A program made the position numbers and the translations under genes. A stretch of 64,000 bases of DNA from Plantactinospora endophytica (GTDB taxonomy: Bacteria > Actinomycetota > Actinomycetes > Mycobacteriales > Micromonosporaceae): positions 1 to 64,000 of the forward strand of contig NZ_BONW01000032.1 in assembly GCF_016862915.1 (NCBI RefSeq), given 5' to 3'. The notes under the pieces were generated by a model. The model saw only the letters and a list, made by a program, of their open reading frames with translations, had not been told where the DNA came from and ran no database searches. Numbering within the stretch: the first letter of the stretch is position 1; each line of letters opens with the position of its first letter. Positions 61,812 through 64,000 of this stretch are shown here, one piece after another.

Positions 61812-62603
61812 ATGCCCGTACGCCCACATCCCGAAGACCCCGCCGGCTCGCTGCTGCACGCCGACGACGGCACCCCGCTCGCCCGGATGCGGCTGCACGA
61901 CGACGATGGCCAACGCGTCGCCGCCGACGTACGGCCGCTGCCCGGGGTGGCCCTGACCACCGTCGCCGCCCAGGCCCGGCACGATCTCGCCGGGCTGCGC
62001 CTGGAGACGCCGCACGACGGGCTGGCCGAGGCCCTGGTGGCGGGCGGGCTCGAACTACGGCGCGCCGCCACCGACATGCGACACGACCTGACCGAACTGC
62101 CGGCGCCGCCCGCGCTGCCCACCGGATGGACGCTGGCCGCGCCGGGCTGGGACGACGACCTGGCGCAGGCGTGCGACGCGGCGTACGGCCCGGATCATCC
62201 GGACGGGCGGTGGGCAGCCGACGACACCCGGCAGATCCGGGCGATGTTCGACACCGACGACCCCGTACCGCCACTGCGGACCGCCTCGGCACGGGTGGTC
62301 GGCCCGGACGGGCGCAGCGCCGGCCACGTCCTGTGCGCCGGCCCGGTGCCGTGGACCGAGGACGTCTGCGGCTGGATCCTCAACATCGCGGTGGCGCCGC
62401 ACGCCCAGGGCAACGGGCTCGGGCGCGCCCTGCTGGTGCACGCGCTGCACGGCACCCGCAAGGCCGGGTTGCCAACCCTCGGACTGTCGGTGGTGGACCG
62501 CAACCCGGCCCGCCGACTGTACGACGACACCGGTTTCCGGACGCACCGCCGGGTGCTCTCGGTGCTGCTGCCCGGATCTCCTGAGCACACCGGGACGGAC
62601 TGA
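61812..62603 (+). CDS. GNAT family N-acetyltransferase
   Basis: 263 residues. The catalytic GNAT domain is in the C-terminal half, with strand LNIAVAPHAQGNGLGRALLVHAL carrying the Q-x-x-G-x-G/A signature and the end block SVVDRNPARRLYDDTGF. The N-terminal half is weakly similar to a degenerate second GNAT fold. The substrate is unknown. The ATG at 61812 is chosen over an in-frame GTG at 61782 because TACGTT lies six bases upstream. Confidence 0.85.
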   Translation: MPVRPHPEDPAGSLLHADDGTPLARMRLHDDDGQRVAADVRPLPGVALTTVAAQARHDLAGLRLETPHDGLAEALVAGGLELRRAATDMRHDLTELPAPPALPTGWTLAAPGWDDDLAQACDAAYGPDHPDGRWAADDTRQIRAMFDTDDPVPPLRTASARVVGPDGRSAGHVLCAGPVPWTEDVCGWILNIAVAPHAQGNGLGRALLVHALHGTRKAGLPTLGLSVVDRNPARRLYDDTGFRTHRRVLSVLLPGSPEHTGTD

Positions 62604-62687
62604 GGCGATCGGACTCCCGTCAGGTGTCGGAGGCGCGCGTAGGATCCCGAGCATGACGGACTCCGGGGGCAGCAGGCGGGCTCACGC

Positions 62688-62963
62688 TCAGTTGTACATG
62701 TAGAGGTAGTAGTACCCCTGCGGCTCGCCGCTGCGCCACTCGTACCAGCAGTTGTAGTAACGCCACGCGCCACCCGCGACGAGGCTGTCGCCGAAGTAGC
62801 GGCAGGCTTCGAGGGTGTAGTAGCTACCGAAGGGGTACGGGGAGGGGTTGCTGGCCACGGCCCGACCCTCGGCGGGCACCGCCGCCTGGGCCGGCGCACC
62901 GACCCCGACCAGCAACGCCGCCCCGACGAAGGCGAGCGCCACGGCAGTCCGAACTCGACGCAT
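62688..62963 (-). CDS. Small secreted aromatic-rich protein
   Basis: 91 residues. A Sec signal peptide (about 1-28, ending GAPAQAA) is followed by a mature part of about 60 residues rich in Tyr and Trp with two cysteines (EACRYFGDS and YYNCWYEW) that could form one disulfide, ending YYYLYMYN. I recognise no family; small extracellular actinobacterial proteins of this kind are mostly uncharacterised. AGGAG lies five bases before the ATG. An inverted repeat lies 57 bp upstream. Confidence 0.8.
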   Translation of the reverse strand: MRRVRTAVALAFVGAALLVGVGAPAQAAVPAEGRAVASNPSPYPFGSYYTLEACRYFGDSLVAGGAWRYYNCWYEWRSGEPQGYYYLYMYN

Positions 62964-63019
62964 AGGTTCTCCTCGTGATCTGCGGCACCACCGGGTCGTC
63001 GGCGGCACCGTCCTCATCA

Positions 63020-63039
63020 AGATAGAGATCCGTCTATCT
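63020..63039. promoter_or_regulatory. Operator-like inverted repeat
   Basis: AGATAGA-GATCCG-TCTATCT, perfect 7-bp arms around six bases, AT-rich in a GC-rich context. It lies upstream of the small secreted protein gene and in the gap after the ferredoxin reductase gene, so a repressor could act on the former. Confidence 0.45.
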
Positions 63040-63145
63040 GCTGCCAGCCGCGTGCGCCGAGGTTTCCGTCATCCGCGCAACGCGTCGAACCCGTCGATGG
63101 CGATCTATGTCCGCCCGCATCAAGACGGATCCGGGACAACCCGCC

Positions 63146-64000
63146 TCAGCCGTCGTAGTCGACCACGAGTTGGTCGGTGACCGGGCTGGCCTGGCAGGTC
63201 AGCACGTACCCGGCGGCCACCTCGTCCGGCTCCAGGGCGTAGTTGCGGGCCATCGACACCTCGCCGGAGACCACCCTCGCCCGGCAGGTCGAGCAGACCC
63301 CGCCCTTGCAGGCGTACGGCAGCTCGCCCCGGACCCGCAGGGCCGCGTCGAGGACCCGCTCGTCGCGCCCCATCCGGAAACTCGACGCCCGGCCGTCCAG
63401 CCGGATCGTCACCTCGGTACCGGCGTCGGCCGCCGTGCTCGCCGACCGGACCGGCGGCGCGGGCGGCTCGTCCACGTGGAACAGCTCGGCGTGTACGGCC
63501 TGCTCCGGCACCCCGCGTTCGGCCAGTACCCGCCGCGCGTCCAGCACCATCCCGTACGGGCCGCAGAGGAACCACTCGTCGATCCGCTCGGCCGGCACGA
63601 TGGTGTCGAGCAGTCGGCCGAGCCGCTCGGCGTCGACCCGGCCGGAGAGCAGCGGCGACTCGCCCGGCTCCCGGGACAGCACGTGCACCAGGTGCAGCCG
63701 CTCCGGGTACCGGTCCTTCAGGTCGGCCAACTCCTCCACGAACATCACGGTGCGACCGTGCCGGTTGCCGTACACCAGGGTGAAGGTGCTGGCCGGTTCG
63801 ACGGCCAGCGCGGTGGCGACCAGCGACAGCACCGGGGTGATGCCGGAGCCGGCGACGACCCCGGCGTAGTGCCGCACCCGGTCCGGCGCGAACGCCGTGC
63901 CGAACGTGCCCAGCGGCGGCAGCACGTCCACGGTGTCCCCGGCCCGCAACGTGCCGACCGCGAAGCTGGAGAAGGCGCCGCCCGGCACCTCCCGTACCCC
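63146..64000 (-). CDS. paaE: PaaE-like 2Fe-2S ferredoxin reductase (5' end outside window)
   Basis: About 285 residues are visible; the start lies beyond the right edge. The order is FAD domain end (VPGGAFSSF, LPPLGTFGTAF), NAD(P)-binding domain (VVAGSGITPVLSLVATAL, FLCGPYGMVLDARRVL) and a C-terminal plant-type ferredoxin domain with CKGGVCSTCRARV and the last Cys in LTCQASP. This arrangement is that of PaaE, the reductase of phenylacetyl-CoA epoxidase, and of related oxygenase reductases. No other paa genes are visible, so the partner oxygenase must lie to the right or be different. Confidence 0.85.
   Translation of the reverse strand, partial: GVREVPGGAFSSFAVGTLRAGDTVDVLPPLGTFGTAFAPDRVRHYAGVVAGSGITPVLSLVATALAVEPASTFTLVYGNRHGRTVMFVEELADLKDRYPERLHLVHVLSREPGESPLLSGRVDAERLGRLLDTIVPAERIDEWFLCGPYGMVLDARRVLAERGVPEQAVHAELFHVDEPPAPPVRSASTAADAGTEVTIRLDGRASSFRMGRDERVLDAALRVRGELPYACKGGVCSTCRARVVSGEVSMARNYALEPDEVAAGYVLTCQASPVTDQLVVDYDG

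Noticed and set aside
1-64000. tRNA, rRNA or riboswitch genes
   Set aside because: I looked in the intergenic gaps and saw no sequence with the required conserved stems or loops; a covariance-model search would be needed to exclude small RNAs.

Overview
The window is high-GC actinobacterial chromosome and most resembles Micromonosporaceae (Micromonospora and relatives). The reasons are the dense GC-rich coding with many GTG starts, a type VII secretion locus that includes SseB-type proteins, an XRE/DUF397 regulator pair, a full nuoA-N operon, and menaquinone genes of the futalosine route (mqnC) beside menG and menJ. The genus is inferred from gene content; no rRNA or tRNA was seen.

Layout. 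1-1.6 kb: the tail of an unidentified gene and an EphE-like alpha/beta hydrolase. 1.2-10.8 kb: an ESX/type VII locus with a small unknown protein, a giant two-domain SseB protein, mycosin, two WXG100 proteins, EccB and EccE; no EccC ATPase or EccD channel gene is present. 11-13 kb: a 4-TM holin-like membrane protein, a GNAT enzyme and RarD. 13-17.3 kb: three glycosyltransferases, two of them divergent from a third across a possible PHO box. 17.3-31.1 kb is the accessory part: a 2184-residue DUF4062-NACHT-HEAT STAND protein; a TetR regulator divergent from an ABC-F ATPase across a clear operator; a three-gene cassette (membrane toroid protein, EEP-fold phosphoesterase, cupin); a degraded copy of the ABC-F 3' end; and an XRE/DUF397 pair. 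31.3-37.4 kb: an ECF sigma/anti-sigma pair, a Tat-exported PhoX phosphatase behind a PHO-box-like repeat, and an IclR regulator divergent from an MFS transporter.

37.5-59.7 kb is a respiratory block, nearly all on the minus strand: mqnC, menG, a Pro-rich unknown protein, menJ, nuoA-N, and a long-chain polyprenyl diphosphate synthase 66 bp after nuoN. These genes make menaquinone, adjust its side chain, and build the complex I that reduces it. 59.8-64 kb holds a secreted PLD-like protein, a YcxB-like protein, a GNAT enzyme, a small secreted protein and the 3' part of a PaaE-like ferredoxin reductase.

The best candidates for something undescribed are the three-gene cassette at 26.8-29.6 kb, bounded by two copies of an ABC-F 3' end, and the neighbouring giant NACHT-HEAT protein. 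Other recurring signals are genes with a TANNNT hexamer 6-8 nt before the start codon (likely leaderless mRNAs) and short tandem duplications just after stop codons.
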